A stretch of DNA of 64,000 nt, taken from Luxibacter massiliensis. Its GTDB lineage: Bacteria > Bacillota > Clostridia > Lachnospirales > Lachnospiraceae. Under the pieces are notes generated by a model. It ran no database searches. It was not told the origin of the DNA and saw nothing but the letters and a program-made list of their open reading frames with translations. Where the stretch lies: contig NZ_UWOE01000001.1 in assembly GCF_900604355.1 (NCBI RefSeq), positions 2,914,001 to 2,978,000 of the forward strand, given 5' to 3'. Position 1 is the stretch's first letter. Every line of letters begins with the position of its first letter. The position numbers were made by a program, and so were the translations under genes. Below are positions 35,802-45,303 of the stretch, one piece after another.

Positions 35802-37403
35802 TTAAAAAAACATCCTATAGCAGAGGAATATAAAAACCGCCGCCGTACATGCGGCAGCAATTGTAATCATTATCTTATCTTTTCTGCTCTTTTGCCTCGT
35901 TACTCCCTCTGGTTCCATGGCCGCTCCCCATGGACTGTATTTCTGGAGCGCCAATGCCAGATCACGCCTATTTCCCAGGTGAACGGCTTCCAAAAACTCC
36001 CTCCAGTTTTTCTCCAGAAGCCGCATTCCTGCAAGCAGCTCTTCATGGGATGTCTGTCCGCTTTTAAGCATCTGGAAAAAACCTGCCGCCTCAGAATAGC
36101 GCCTGTCATTGCCATAGGCCGCATCCTGTTTTTTCTCCATAAAAATCCTATAAGCGTACTCTATCCCTTCCTCCACAGCTTTTTGTGGGTTCCGTGACTT
36201 CTCATATGCATTCGTCGTATGATAGTACACTTGGTAAGATGCCTTCTTAGACAAATAATGATCCACCAGCTGCTGGACGGCACTTTTTACGGGTACGCGA
36301 AGAGAACTATTTTTCCCCAAAACGTTATCTGACATGACCTGGCTTTTTATGACTGTTACCGCTGCTAAAAGTCCAGGCAGCTCATCATTTTTAGCGCTAA
36401 AGCCAAAACCAGGGTTATCCAGCAGCTTGCCCTGTCCGGCCAGATGTCTGCCAAAACTGTTGGCAGCGGTCATTTCACGCGCTGTGTACAGAACCGTTCT
36501 CCGGCCTGAAAATATGGAATTTTTTTCACGCTGGCTCATTGTATTTATAGCTGTGTCCCTCTGGCTCATAAGCAGTTCCTGTGTTTTTTTCTGGTTATGG
36601 TAGGACTGGTTAATTTGAATCCCTCTGCCCCCGGCAGGACTATAAATACTTCCCTCTTCTGGGGAAACCCTTATACTCCCCCCCTGCCTGCTGCTGGCCG
36701 GTTGCCTGGCCGTCTCTTGGGCTAAATCCAAGGTAAATAACCGGCCGTGCCCTAAGCCTCCCCTTTGGCCTTTCCCAAATAATTCCCTCAATGCTTTTGA
36801 TGATATAGTTTGGCCTGTTGTCTGCTTATACAGGCTGGCCTTTACATTCTCGGCAGCTTCTTTTTGCCCCGTATTTTCAAAAAGGGAAATTAACTCATGC
36901 AAATTATTCTCAAGCAATAGATTTAGTTTTTCCCCCAGCACAGATTCCAGCCTGCTAAGCTGTACTGCCTGTTCCTGTCCTGCGGTATGCAGCAGCACAG
37001 ATTCTAAAAGCGCCAAATAAAGCTCCGATAACTCCTTGAGCTGTACTGATATATCTCCCCCTGCTGCTGGGAACCAATTTAAAAGCTGGTTCCACAGTTC
37101 ACTTTCCATCTCCAATACCCATTTGATTTGGGCATTCTCCAATATCCTCCCTTCTGTGCCAAACCATTTGCTTTTGAGAGACAATTCCGGTGTATCCTCT
37201 GTTTTCTCCTGATACTCTTCTTTTTCTGAATTGCTCTCCTTTAATTCTTTTTTAACTTCCGCATTTTGCTTTGCCGCCTCTGCGATGAACATCTCCCCGG
37301 CCTGCAGCTCTTTGGTTTTCCTAATTATCCTGCTCTCTGCCTCTGTTTTAGCTGCAGACAATGCCTGGGCCGGTTGGCCCCCCATTTCTTTAACTGATGG
37401 CAT
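35802..37403 (-). CDS. Unrecognised protein, probably C-tail-anchored
   Basis: A 533-residue protein that I cannot place in a family. It has no signal peptide. The N-terminal 60 residues are charged and helix-prone, and residues about 90-200 contain leucine-rich helices (LSELYLALLESVLLH). The middle is low in hydrophobic segments (repeated SQREK-type stretches). A single hydrophobic stretch of about 20 residues near 510-531 ends the chain, so it is probably anchored by its tail with the bulk in the cytosol. ATG 37403 follows GAGGAGG. It is alone on its strand and diverges from the gene at 37568. Confidence 0.8.
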   Translation of the reverse strand: MPSVKEMGGQPAQALSAAKTEAESRIIRKTKELQAGEMFIAEAAKQNAEVKKELKESNSEKEEYQEKTEDTPELSLKSKWFGTEGRILENAQIKWVLEMESELWNQLLNWFPAAGGDISVQLKELSELYLALLESVLLHTAGQEQAVQLSRLESVLGEKLNLLLENNLHELISLFENTGQKEAAENVKASLYKQTTGQTISSKALRELFGKGQRGGLGHGRLFTLDLAQETARQPASSRQGGSIRVSPEEGSIYSPAGGRGIQINQSYHNQKKTQELLMSQRDTAINTMSQREKNSIFSGRRTVLYTAREMTAANSFGRHLAGQGKLLDNPGFGFSAKNDELPGLLAAVTVIKSQVMSDNVLGKNSSLRVPVKSAVQQLVDHYLSKKASYQVYYHTTNAYEKSRNPQKAVEEGIEYAYRIFMEKKQDAAYGNDRRYSEAAGFFQMLKSGQTSHEELLAGMRLLEKNWREFLEAVHLGNRRDLALALQKYSPWGAAMEPEGVTRQKSRKDKIMITIAAACTAAVFIFLCYRMFF

Positions 37404-37567
37404 ACCTACCCCTCCTCATTGCACCGTATGTCATATCCTTTATCTATAATCTATAGTTTTCAGGCCTGTATCTGCACAAAAACGAAAACAAAGTACCCAC
37501 ATAAAGGATACAAATTATTCCCATTTTAGATATACCTACATATACTGTTAAAAAGGACTTTTTGATT

Positions 37568-38047
37568 ATGCCTAATTATTCGACTTATGTACCTGTTACG
37601 GGAATCATCCGAAGCATAACGCCCTTTTCTGAGGAATGCTGCAGCCAGTTAATCAGCCTGCTGACCAACGATGGTATTATAAACTTTGTATCTTCTCCAG
37701 ATACTTATGTTGTCAATAATACCTTCTTAATCCCCGGAATGCGCGTAACTGCATTTTATGATTCTAACCTGCCGGTTCCAATGATTTTCCCACCTCAATA
37801 CCGTGCTGTAGTTATCAGTCCTGTTTCATTGCAGGGACAAATTGCAGTCAATTATTTTGATGAAAACCTACTTGCTGCGGATAGATCCCTACAATTAAAT
37901 ATCGGCCCAAATACAAATGTCGTAACGGCAAACGGCCAAAGATATAACTGTTCTATTGGGGGAAACACATTAATTGTATTTTATAATATCGCTACCACGA
38001 GCCTGCCCCCACAGACTACACCCCGTAAAATCATTGTGTTATGCTGA
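37568..38047 (+). CDS. Small beta-rich protein of unknown function
   Basis: 159 residues, no signal peptide and no membrane segment. The sequence alternates short hydrophobic strands (VTGIIRSITPF, FLIPGMRVTAFYDSN, YRAVVISPVSL, TLIVFYNIA), which suggests a small beta barrel. Three cysteines, two adjacent (EECCSQ) and one at the very end (IVLC). ATG 37568 was chosen over an upstream TTG in the same frame. It is divergent from the tail-anchored gene. I do not recognise the family. Confidence 0.75.
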   Translation: MPNYSTYVPVTGIIRSITPFSEECCSQLISLLTNDGIINFVSSPDTYVVNNTFLIPGMRVTAFYDSNLPVPMIFPPQYRAVVISPVSLQGQIAVNYFDENLLAADRSLQLNIGPNTNVVTANGQRYNCSIGGNTLIVFYNIATTSLPPQTTPRKIIVLC

Positions 38048-38159
38048 TAGTAAGAAGGAAGCCTGCCAAAGCAGTATTTTCTCTGCCTGGGGCGGGGCCC
38101 ATGAAGGATATCATTCCACTCCGCCACAGTGGGAACCAGTACACGAAGTGTGTTTTGTG

Positions 38160-38190
38160 TTATAGGGAAGTTCAGAGAACTTTCCTATAA
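38160..38190 (+). terminator. Hairpin after the small beta-rich gene
   Basis: 14-base stem (38160-38173 with 38177-38190) with one G/T wobble and a three-base loop. There is no T run; the stronger two-way terminator lies just beyond. Confidence 0.5.
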
Positions 38191-38194
38191 CATC

Positions 38195-38231
38195 AAAAAA
38201 ATCCCGGAAACCGAAGTTTCCGGGATTTTTA
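38195..38231 (-). terminator. Two-way terminator of the str operon
   Basis: Perfect 11-base stem ATCCCGGAAAC/GTTTCCGGGAT with loop CGAA (38201-38226), flanked by six A and five T. It ends tuf on the minus strand and can also stop transcripts from the plus-strand gene. Confidence 0.9.
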
Positions 38232-38245
38232 TATATTCACTATGA

Positions 38246-39439
38246 TTATTCGATAATCTTAGCAACCTTTCCTGATCCAACTGTACGTCCACCCTCGCGG
38301 ATAGCGAATCCAAGACCCTCTTCCATTGCTACTGGATGAATCAGCTCAATTGTCATCTCTACGTTATCTCCAGGCATACACATCTCTGTTCCTGCTGGAA
38401 GCTCGCAAACACCTGTAACGTCTGTTGTTCTAAAATAGAACTGTGGTCTGTAGTTGTTGAAGAATGGTGTATGACGGCCACCCTCATCTTTTGTCAGGAC
38501 GTAAACCTGAGCTGTAAATTTCTTGTGGCATTTTACTGTGCCTGGTTTGATAAGAACCTGGCCTCTTTCAATCTCTGTTCTCTGAACGCCACGAAGCAGG
38601 GCTCCGATATTGTCACCAGCCTGAGCCTCGTCAAGCAGTTTACGGAACATCTCGATACCTGTAACAACAGTCTTCTTGATATCTTCATGGATACCAACGA
38701 TTTCAACTTCATCAGACACGTGCAGAGTACCACGCTCTACTCTACCTGTAGCAACAGTACCACGTCCTGTGATAGAAAATACGTCCTCTACAGGCATCAG
38801 GAACGGCTTATCTGTATCACGCTGTGGATCCGGGATCCACTCATCTACAGCATCCATAAGTTCCATGATCTTGTCTCCCCACTCGCTTGAAGGATCCTCA
38901 AGAGCTTTCAGGGCTGATCCCTGGATAACCGGAGTATCATCTCCTGGGAACTCATATTCATTGAGCAGCTCACGGATCTCCATCTCTACTAATTCAAGAA
39001 GTTCTTCATCATCTACCATGTCACACTTATTCATAAATACTACGATATATGGCACACCTACCTGACGTGACAGGAGGATATGCTCTTTTGTCTGAGCCAT
39101 AACACCATCAGTAGCAGCAACAACCAGAATTGCACCATCCATCTGTGCAGCACCTGTGATCATGTTCTTTACATAGTCAGCATGTCCTGGGCAGTCAACA
39201 TGTGCATAGTGGCGCTTCTCTGTCTCATACTCAACGTGTGCTGTAGAGATTGTGATTCCACGCTCTCTCTCTTCTGGAGCCTTGTCGATATTTTCGAAAT
39301 CTACCGCTGCGTTTCCTGCAACTCTCTCAGAAAGAGTCTTGGTGATTGCAGCTGTTAATGTTGTCTTACCATGGTCAACGTGGCCAATGGTACCAATATT
39401 AGCATGTGGTTTTGTTCTTTCAAATTTAGCTTTTGCCAT
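38246..39439 (-). CDS. tuf: Elongation factor Tu
   Basis: Delivers aminoacyl-tRNA to the ribosome; 397 residues. G-domain motifs GHVDHGKTTL, the switch RGITI, DCPGHADY and MNKCDMVD are present, followed by domains 2 and 3 ending GRTVGSGKVAKI. Last gene of the str operon, 119 bases after fusA, with its own ribosome site and a strong terminator. Confidence 0.99.
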   Translation of the reverse strand: MAKAKFERTKPHANIGTIGHVDHGKTTLTAAITKTLSERVAGNAAVDFENIDKAPEERERGITISTAHVEYETEKRHYAHVDCPGHADYVKNMITGAAQMDGAILVVAATDGVMAQTKEHILLSRQVGVPYIVVFMNKCDMVDDEELLELVEMEIRELLNEYEFPGDDTPVIQGSALKALEDPSSEWGDKIMELMDAVDEWIPDPQRDTDKPFLMPVEDVFSITGRGTVATGRVERGTLHVSDEVEIVGIHEDIKKTVVTGIEMFRKLLDEAQAGDNIGALLRGVQRTEIERGQVLIKPGTVKCHKKFTAQVYVLTKDEGGRHTPFFNNYRPQFYFRTTDVTGVCELPAGTEMCMPGDNVEMTIELIHPVAMEEGLGFAIREGGRTVGSGKVAKIIE

Positions 39440-39558
39440 TTTGAATAATCCTCCTTAATATAGCACCTGTTCCCAGGTATTTTATTAGTTTTCGTTTTTA
39501 CTCGGCTAACTCTGATTATATTTCAAAGTCCCGTGTTTTTCAAGCCTTTTTATTACAT

Positions 39559-41676
39559 TTAGTCATTTTTGTTGGATAACACTTTTTCCTGGACAGACTT
39601 AGGTACTGGCTCATAACTCTCAAAGAACATGGAGTAGTTACCACGTCCCTGAGTTCTGGAACGGAGATCTGTGGAATATCCAAACATCTCAGACAATGGT
39701 ACATATGCACGCACAATCTTGCCGCCGCCTAAATCATCCATACCTTCAATACGCCCGCGCCTGGAATTGATATCTCCAATGATATCTCCCATATATTCTT
39801 CAGGCATTGTCACCTCAACCTTCATGATTGGCTCAAGGAGTACTGGAGAAGACTTCTTCATGGCATCCTTAAATGCCAGAGATCCAGCAATGTGGAATGC
39901 CATCTCACTGGAGTCCACCTCATGGTAAGAGCCGTCGTAAACTGTCGCATGGACACCTACAACCGGGAATCCGCCCAGTACACCGGACTTCATTGCCTCT
40001 TCAATACCTTCACCTACTGCAGGAATATATTCTTTTGGTATAGATCCGCCGACAACGGTTGAATCAAACTTGTATATCTCTTCCCCGTTGACATCCATAG
40101 GTTCAAATTTAACTTTACAATGTCCGTACTGTCCACGTCCGCCTGACTGTTTCGCATATTTGCTGTCTACATCAACCGGTTTTGTAAAGGACTCTTTATA
40201 AGCTACCTGAGGAGCGCCTACATTGGCCTCTACCTTAAACTCACGCAGAAGTCTGTCAACGATAATCTCCAGATGGAGCTCACCCATACCAGCAATAATT
40301 GTCTGGCCTGTTTCCTTATCTGTATGCGCGCGGAATGTAGGATCTTCCTCTGCCAGCTTAGCAAGTGATTCACCAAGTTTACCCTGTGAAGCCTTCGTCT
40401 TTGGCTCAATAGCGAGCTCAATAACAGGTTCTGGAAATTCCATGGATTCCAGAATAACCGGATGCTGTTCATCACAGATTGTATCACCTGTTGTGGTGAA
40501 TTTAAACCCGATTGCCGCTGCAATGTCACCTGAATATACTTTATCAAGTTCCTGTCTCTTGTTGGCATGCATCTGAAGGATACGGCCAACACGTTCTTTC
40601 TTGCCCTTTGTTGCATTCAGTACATAAGAGCCTGAATTTATAGACCCTGAGTACACTCTGAAGTAAGCCAGTTTACCTACAAACGGGTCTGTCATAATCT
40701 TAAATGCCAATGCAGAAAATGGCTCTTCGTCAGAAGAATGCCTAACAACTTCGTTTCCGTCAGGGTCAACACCCTCGATTGGCGGAATGTCTGTAGGAGC
40801 AGGCATATATTCCAATACTGCATCCAATAATTTCTGTACGCCTTTGTTCCTATATGCAGTACCGCAGCATACAGGGATTGCAGTACACTCGCAGGTAGCC
40901 TTTCTCAAAGCCGCTTTAAGGGCATCTACAGAAGGTTCTTCACCTTCCAGATATTCCATCATCAGATCGTCGTCCAGCTCACAGATCTTCTCTACCAATT
41001 CTGAACGGTACAGTTCTGCTTCGTCCTGCATTTCTTCTGGAATGTCAACTACGGAAATGTCCTCGCCTTTTTCATCATTATAGATATAAGCCTGCATCTC
41101 CATCAGGTCAATGATACCTTTAAATTCATCCTCTTTGCCGATGGGCAGCTGAAGACAAATCGTATTCTTACCAAGCCTGGTTTTGATCTGGTCTACTGCA
41201 TTATAAAAATCTGCACCTAAAATGTCCATCTTATTAATAAACGCCATTCTCGGTACATTGTATGTGTCTGCCTGGCGCCATACGTTTTCTGACTGAGGTT
41301 CAACACCACCCTTAGCACAGAACACACCTACAGCACCATCCAATACACGAAGTGAACGTTCAACTTCTACAGTAAAGTCAACGTGTCCCGGTGTATCAAT
41401 AATATTGATACGGTGCTCCAGGGCACCTTCCTTTGGCTTTGTCTTTTCTTCCAAAGTCCAATGGCATGTTGTAGCAGCTGAAGTAATCGTGATACCTCTC
41501 TCCTGTTCCTGCTCCATCCAGTCCATGGTAGCAGTACCTTCGTGAGTATCACCAATCTTATAGTTTACACCAGTATAATAGAGGATACGCTCTGTCAATG
41601 TCGTCTTACCGGCATCGATGTGGGCCATAATACCAATATTCCTGGTTCTCTCTAATGGATATTCTCTTCCAGCCAA
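39559..41676 (-). CDS. fusA: Elongation factor G
   Basis: GTPase for ribosomal translocation; 705 residues. GIMAHIDAGKTTLTERIL, RGITITSAA, DTPGHVDFT and NKMDILGADF mark the G domain; domain IV has SGGRGQYGHCK. It starts with TTG (41676), supported by AGGAGG eight bases upstream and by the normal N-terminus. It follows rpsG by 16 bases. Confidence 0.98.
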   Translation of the reverse strand: MAGREYPLERTRNIGIMAHIDAGKTTLTERILYYTGVNYKIGDTHEGTATMDWMEQEQERGITITSAATTCHWTLEEKTKPKEGALEHRINIIDTPGHVDFTVEVERSLRVLDGAVGVFCAKGGVEPQSENVWRQADTYNVPRMAFINKMDILGADFYNAVDQIKTRLGKNTICLQLPIGKEDEFKGIIDLMEMQAYIYNDEKGEDISVVDIPEEMQDEAELYRSELVEKICELDDDLMMEYLEGEEPSVDALKAALRKATCECTAIPVCCGTAYRNKGVQKLLDAVLEYMPAPTDIPPIEGVDPDGNEVVRHSSDEEPFSALAFKIMTDPFVGKLAYFRVYSGSINSGSYVLNATKGKKERVGRILQMHANKRQELDKVYSGDIAAAIGFKFTTTGDTICDEQHPVILESMEFPEPVIELAIEPKTKASQGKLGESLAKLAEEDPTFRAHTDKETGQTIIAGMGELHLEIIVDRLLREFKVEANVGAPQVAYKESFTKPVDVDSKYAKQSGGRGQYGHCKVKFEPMDVNGEEIYKFDSTVVGGSIPKEYIPAVGEGIEEAMKSGVLGGFPVVGVHATVYDGSYHEVDSSEMAFHIAGSLAFKDAMKKSSPVLLEPIMKVEVTMPEEYMGDIIGDINSRRGRIEGMDDLGGGKIVRAYVPLSEMFGYSTDLRSRTQGRGNYSMFFESYEPVPKSVQEKVLSNKND

Positions 41677-41692
41677 GATTTTTTCCTCCTAA

Positions 41693-42163
41693 TTAAAAGC
41701 GGTAGTGGGCAAATGCTTTATTTGCCTCTGCCATCTTGTGCATATCTTCTTTCTTCTTTACTGATGCACCTGTGTTGTTAGATGCATCCAGAATTTCATT
41801 AGCCAGCCTCTCCTCCATTGTCTTTTCGCCTCTTTTGCGAGAATACAATGTCAGCCAGCGAAGTGCGAGAGCCTGTCTCCTGTCTGCCCTTACTTCAATA
41901 GGTACCTGATAGGTAGCTCCGCCGATACGTCTTGCCTTAACCTCAAGTACTGGCATGATGTTATTCATAGCTTCCTCAAACACGTCAATAGCCGGTTTCT
42001 CAGCTTTCGCCTCAACCCGCTCAAATGCTCTGTATACAATCTTTTGTGCTATACCCTTCTTACCATCTAACATGATATTGTTGATAAGTTTGGTAACAAC
42101 TTTATTGTTGTATATTGGATCCGCTAATACATCTCTTTTTTGAGTATGTCCTTTACGTGGCAC
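41693..42163 (-). CDS. rpsG: 30S ribosomal protein S7
   Basis: Primary 16S rRNA-binding protein of the small-subunit head; 156 residues, the standard length. It opens with PRKGHTQKRDVLADPIY and ends NKAFAHYRF. GTG 42163 follows AAGGAGG at the right distance; the seven-codon in-frame extension would cover that site. Confidence 0.98.
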   Translation of the reverse strand: MPRKGHTQKRDVLADPIYNNKVVTKLINNIMLDGKKGIAQKIVYRAFERVEAKAEKPAIDVFEEAMNNIMPVLEVKARRIGGATYQVPIEVRADRRQALALRWLTLYSRKRGEKTMEERLANEILDASNNTGASVKKKEDMHKMAEANKAFAHYRF

Positions 42164-42491
42164 GGTCCTTCCCTCCTTAATCACTATTTCCGGTCTGCGC
42201 CGGGATTAATTCATCGGTACTCACATGTGTCTTTCTATGGAAATCGCGCTTCATGTGCTCGTGGCCGCGGGACTTATCTATTCTTCCACATCCTGGCCCA
42301 TAGGCCCTTGTCTTTTGTGGCATTTAATCCGCAACCTACGATAATCATAGTTCTGTTTGTGATACGATTTAACTATTTAGTTACTTTCCTGCTAAGTCTG
42401 CAAAATGCTTTATCTGCTTTCACAGAAAACACTCGCGAATCTCCAAAAATCCTCTTCACCTGATTTTCAAATCAGAAAAATTATTCCCGGA
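42164..42491. other. Long rpsL-rpsG spacer
   Basis: 328 bases without a gene inside the str operon, far longer than the roughly 100 bases of E. coli. Short paired stretches occur (CTGATTT/AAATCAG near the rpsL stop, GGGCC-TAT-GGGCC near 42297). S7 binding to such a spacer is known in E. coli, but no equivalent site could be identified by eye. Confidence 0.5.
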
Positions 42492-42911
42492 TTATTTCGC
42501 GTCTTTTGGCCTCTTAGCGCCGTACTTAGAACGAGCCTGCCTTCTCTTAGCGACACCTGCCGTGTCAAGCGTACCTCTGACAATATGGTATCTTGTACCA
42601 GGCAGATCCTTAACTCTTCCTCCACGGATCAAAACAACACTATGCTCCTGAAGGTTGTGTCCCTCACCAGGGATATAGCTTGTTACTTCGATTCCGTTAG
42701 AGAGGCGGACTCTGGCGATTTTCCTCAGAGCTGAGTTAGGCTTCTTAGGTGTTGCAGTCTTAACTGCTGTACACACACCCCTCTTCTGTGGTGCGGATAC
42801 ATTGGTAGCACGCTTCTTAAGAGAGTTGTATCCTTTCTGAAGTGCTGGTGCTGTAGATTTCTTTTCAGAAGTCTGACGTCCCTTTCTAACTAACTGGTTA
42901 AATGTTGGCAT
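42492..42911 (-). CDS. rpsL: 30S ribosomal protein S12
   Basis: Decoding-site protein; 139 residues. PTFNQLVRKGR at the start, TATPKKPNSALRKIARVRL and the loop IPGEGHNLQEHSVVLIRGGRVKDLPG are canonical, with wild-type lysines at the streptomycin positions (PKKPNSA, and GRVKDLP). First gene of the str operon. Confidence 0.99.
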   Translation of the reverse strand: MPTFNQLVRKGRQTSEKKSTAPALQKGYNSLKKRATNVSAPQKRGVCTAVKTATPKKPNSALRKIARVRLSNGIEVTSYIPGEGHNLQEHSVVLIRGGRVKDLPGTRYHIVRGTLDTAGVAKRRQARSKYGAKRPKDAK

Positions 42912-43030
42912 TCTTTTTCACCTCCTATGATTCTTTCGTCGCCTTTCCATCTATATGGAAAGGGGTTGCAGATAACCGTAATTATCTTTTTACGCGCCAA
43001 AAAATCGTACCTTTTTGTGCACGCTAAATC

Positions 43031-43059
43031 AGTTTATTACGTTTTTATGGGAAAGTCAA
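43031..43059 (-). promoter_or_regulatory. Promoter of the str operon
   Basis: On the minus strand TTGACT (43059-43054, 5 of 6) and TAAACT (43036-43031, 4 of 6) with a 17-base spacer. The -35 overlaps the arm of a small hairpin (TCAAGGG/CCCTTGA, 43056-43073), which may also help end the upstream IbrB transcript. Confidence 0.6.
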
Positions 43060-43191
43060 GGGATTTCCCTTGATTTTACTATTTATTTTCTGGCCCGCAC
43101 GTTTAGGGAAAAATATATAAAACTATTAGGGTATGCAGCCATGCTGTACCCTTGCTCACACCGAGCGGCTAATGGCTCCCCGGAGGTAAAA

Positions 43192-43743
43192 CTACTTTTT
43201 TGATTCTTCAGACTCCTCAAACAAGCTTTCATCCACCACTTTCCAGGCTTTCCCAAACTCTCTGTCCGCAAAGAGCTCCGTCAGGCCTGTCAGCTGCTTC
43301 AGCCGTAAAATCTCCTCTCTCTCCATCCCAAGATGTTTGGCCATCCAGGCGTCAGAACGTCCCAGTTCATGAAGTTCCCTCACAATATTACTCATAAGGT
43401 CCACATTATGGCTGCCCCTTGCCCGGTTGTGCCGTATGGTACTGGCCATGCGCCGGTCAATAGGCTTATTGATGACCGAAACAGGAAGCAGGCCGTTCTC
43501 CCGCTCATAAATATCAGGATAATCAAGCATTATCCGGTATCTGTGAAAACCGTCAACAATAATATATACATCTCTCACCTTATCATAGTAACAGACAATC
43601 GGCATAGTATACCCATCCTCATGGATACTGTCATAGAGCAGCTTTAATTCTGGCGGGGCAACTGAATTAGGATTATATGTATTTGGTTCAATTTTATCAA
43701 TCGGAACCTGGATGATATTATACACGGGACTTACGTAAGGCAT
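43192..43743 (-). CDS. IbrB-like ParB/Srx-fold protein
   Basis: A 183-residue protein with a ParB-N/sulfiredoxin-like domain: IDKIEPNTYNPNSV, YIIVDGFHRYRIML and HNRARGSHN. It resembles IbrB, the partner of IbrA. The C-terminal part has a helix-turn-helix-like SDAWMAKHLGMEREEILRLKQLTG. ATG 43743 follows AGGAG and lies 13 bases inside the end of the IbrA-like gene, so the two are coupled. In E. coli IbrA/IbrB are needed for expression of immunoglobulin-binding Eib proteins; the biochemical activity of the pair is not known. Confidence 0.85.
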   Translation of the reverse strand: MPYVSPVYNIIQVPIDKIEPNTYNPNSVAPPELKLLYDSIHEDGYTMPIVCYYDKVRDVYIIVDGFHRYRIMLDYPDIYERENGLLPVSVINKPIDRRMASTIRHNRARGSHNVDLMSNIVRELHELGRSDAWMAKHLGMEREEILRLKQLTGLTELFADREFGKAWKVVDESLFEESEESKK

Positions 43744-45062
43744 GATTTTTCTCCTAACTCTCCATATTTTTGTTTTAAGCTTTTGACTGCAAGGCGCTGC
43801 TCCCTGGTAAGCCCAAATCCCATAAAACGGCAATTATGGTCATTTTTCAGAATACAAAAACACATTCTTTTCCAACTGGGGATATCCCTGGTAGATTTAA
43901 TATTATCTGTATGGTCCGGAATTTTTTCCAGAAAGATAATTCTTGAACTTTTCATCAGGGTGTAGTTTGACACACCATTGCGTCGGATACGGTATCCCTT
44001 CTCTTCCAGTTCCTGGATCGTCTTTTCCTCCAACCCTCCGCCAACTGTATGCCAGAATTTAATGGATGTGTTAAATTTCTCGATATACCTGTTCCTCAGT
44101 TTGGCCGGAAGCGTGGCAAGCAGGAAACGGGTATAGGATTCCCAGTTATGCCCTTCGGGCAATGTAATATTCCTGTAGCCTAAAGCTTTCGTCCGGCCAT
44201 AGATGGCTCCGAAATTTGCCCCTCTGACCCGGCCTATTAATTTTACCCAGATTTCCGGGTCAATTACTCTATAAAGATTCAGGCTTTCCTTTGCATAGTC
44301 ATTAAAAGGCGAAGCAACCCGCATCTGTTCCGGTTTTAATCCCGCCATATAATATAAGTCATAAAGCTTATTGTAATCGTATCCCAAAACAGCATTGGCA
44401 TGCCAAACATCTCCCACTGTCCAGTCATACATGGGAGAGGCGACCCACACATTTTTAAACTGCTGGCTTATCCAGCATGTATTCTTATAGCCATACTTCC
44501 TGTTAAGAAATCCTACGTAGCGCTGCTGTGATTCATCGGCGCGCATCCCAAGCAGGCAGACTGTACGCTTATTCTGATGGGAGATCCTATACCAGCGCCC
44601 AAACTGTTTTGACAAGTCCTCCTGGTGCATTTTATAGCGGTATGTAGTCATAGGATTGTTCTTAAGGTTAATCACATATGGATGTTTCGGCATAGGCCTG
44701 ACCCATGCCTGCTCCTTTGTGTCATCCCATGGATACCAGTACATCTCATAGCTGCTGAGGGCGGTTCGGGTGGCCATAGGAAGACAGAGCCAATAAAGTT
44801 CAGCATCATTCTCAATTCTGGAAAATGTGCGCTCTATATATTCTGTAGTTACACTGTACTGCGCCTCAAAATCTTGATGAAAAACCCCAATACGGCGTCC
44901 CGGGTAATATTTTTTTTGAAAATCCAGGACTATATTTAGTAGTAATCCACTGTCTTTGCCCCCTGAAAAAGAAACAAAGATATTGTCAAATTCTCCAAAC
45001 AAAAAGTGAAGGCGTGCCTGAAGGGCATCATAAACATTCTCAGTCAGATATTCTCGTTTCAT
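43731..45062 (-). CDS. IbrA-like PAPS-reductase-fold protein (DUF3440 type)
   Basis: A 443-residue PP-loop ATP pyrophosphatase. The loop SGGKDS is at residues 33-38 (VSFSGGKDSGLLLNIVLDF around it). The next conserved parts are GVFHQDFEAQYS, LGMRADESQQRYVGFL and WTVGDVWHANAVLGYDYNKLYD, as in PAPS reductases and DndC. A C-terminal domain of about 150 residues follows. It would activate a substrate by adenylation, perhaps for sulfur transfer. Paired with the ParB-like gene and otherwise isolated between proS and the str operon. Confidence 0.87.
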   Translation of the reverse strand: MKREYLTENVYDALQARLHFLFGEFDNIFVSFSGGKDSGLLLNIVLDFQKKYYPGRRIGVFHQDFEAQYSVTTEYIERTFSRIENDAELYWLCLPMATRTALSSYEMYWYPWDDTKEQAWVRPMPKHPYVINLKNNPMTTYRYKMHQEDLSKQFGRWYRISHQNKRTVCLLGMRADESQQRYVGFLNRKYGYKNTCWISQQFKNVWVASPMYDWTVGDVWHANAVLGYDYNKLYDLYYMAGLKPEQMRVASPFNDYAKESLNLYRVIDPEIWVKLIGRVRGANFGAIYGRTKALGYRNITLPEGHNWESYTRFLLATLPAKLRNRYIEKFNTSIKFWHTVGGGLEEKTIQELEEKGYRIRRNGVSNYTLMKSSRIIFLEKIPDHTDNIKSTRDIPSWKRMCFCILKNDHNCRFMGFGLTREQRLAVKSLKQKYGELGEKSCLT

Positions 45063-45233
45063 ACGGCTCCCTTCTATAATATTTTGTCAAATAAATATAG
45101 CCATAGGGTACCCTGGCTTTTTCCATTATATTCCAATTTTAGACAAAATTCAACAATCCACTGAGCGCCAAAGGAACTGTATATCGTCAGAAAATAGATA
45201 TCCCGTGCCCCATCCCCTCCCTCTTAGCCCTTA

Positions 45234-45283
45234 AGCAAAAAAATAGGGAAGAACCTCTGCCCAAGCAGATTTCTTCCCTATTT
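45234..45283 (-). terminator. Terminator of proS
   Basis: 13-base perfect stem AAATAGGGAAGAA/TTCTTCCCTATTT (45241-45253 with 45271-45283) containing an inner TCTGC/GCAGA pair, followed on the minus strand by a run of about seven T. Confidence 0.9.
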
Positions 45284-45303
45284 CCCAATAGTCTCCAAAT
45301 ATA

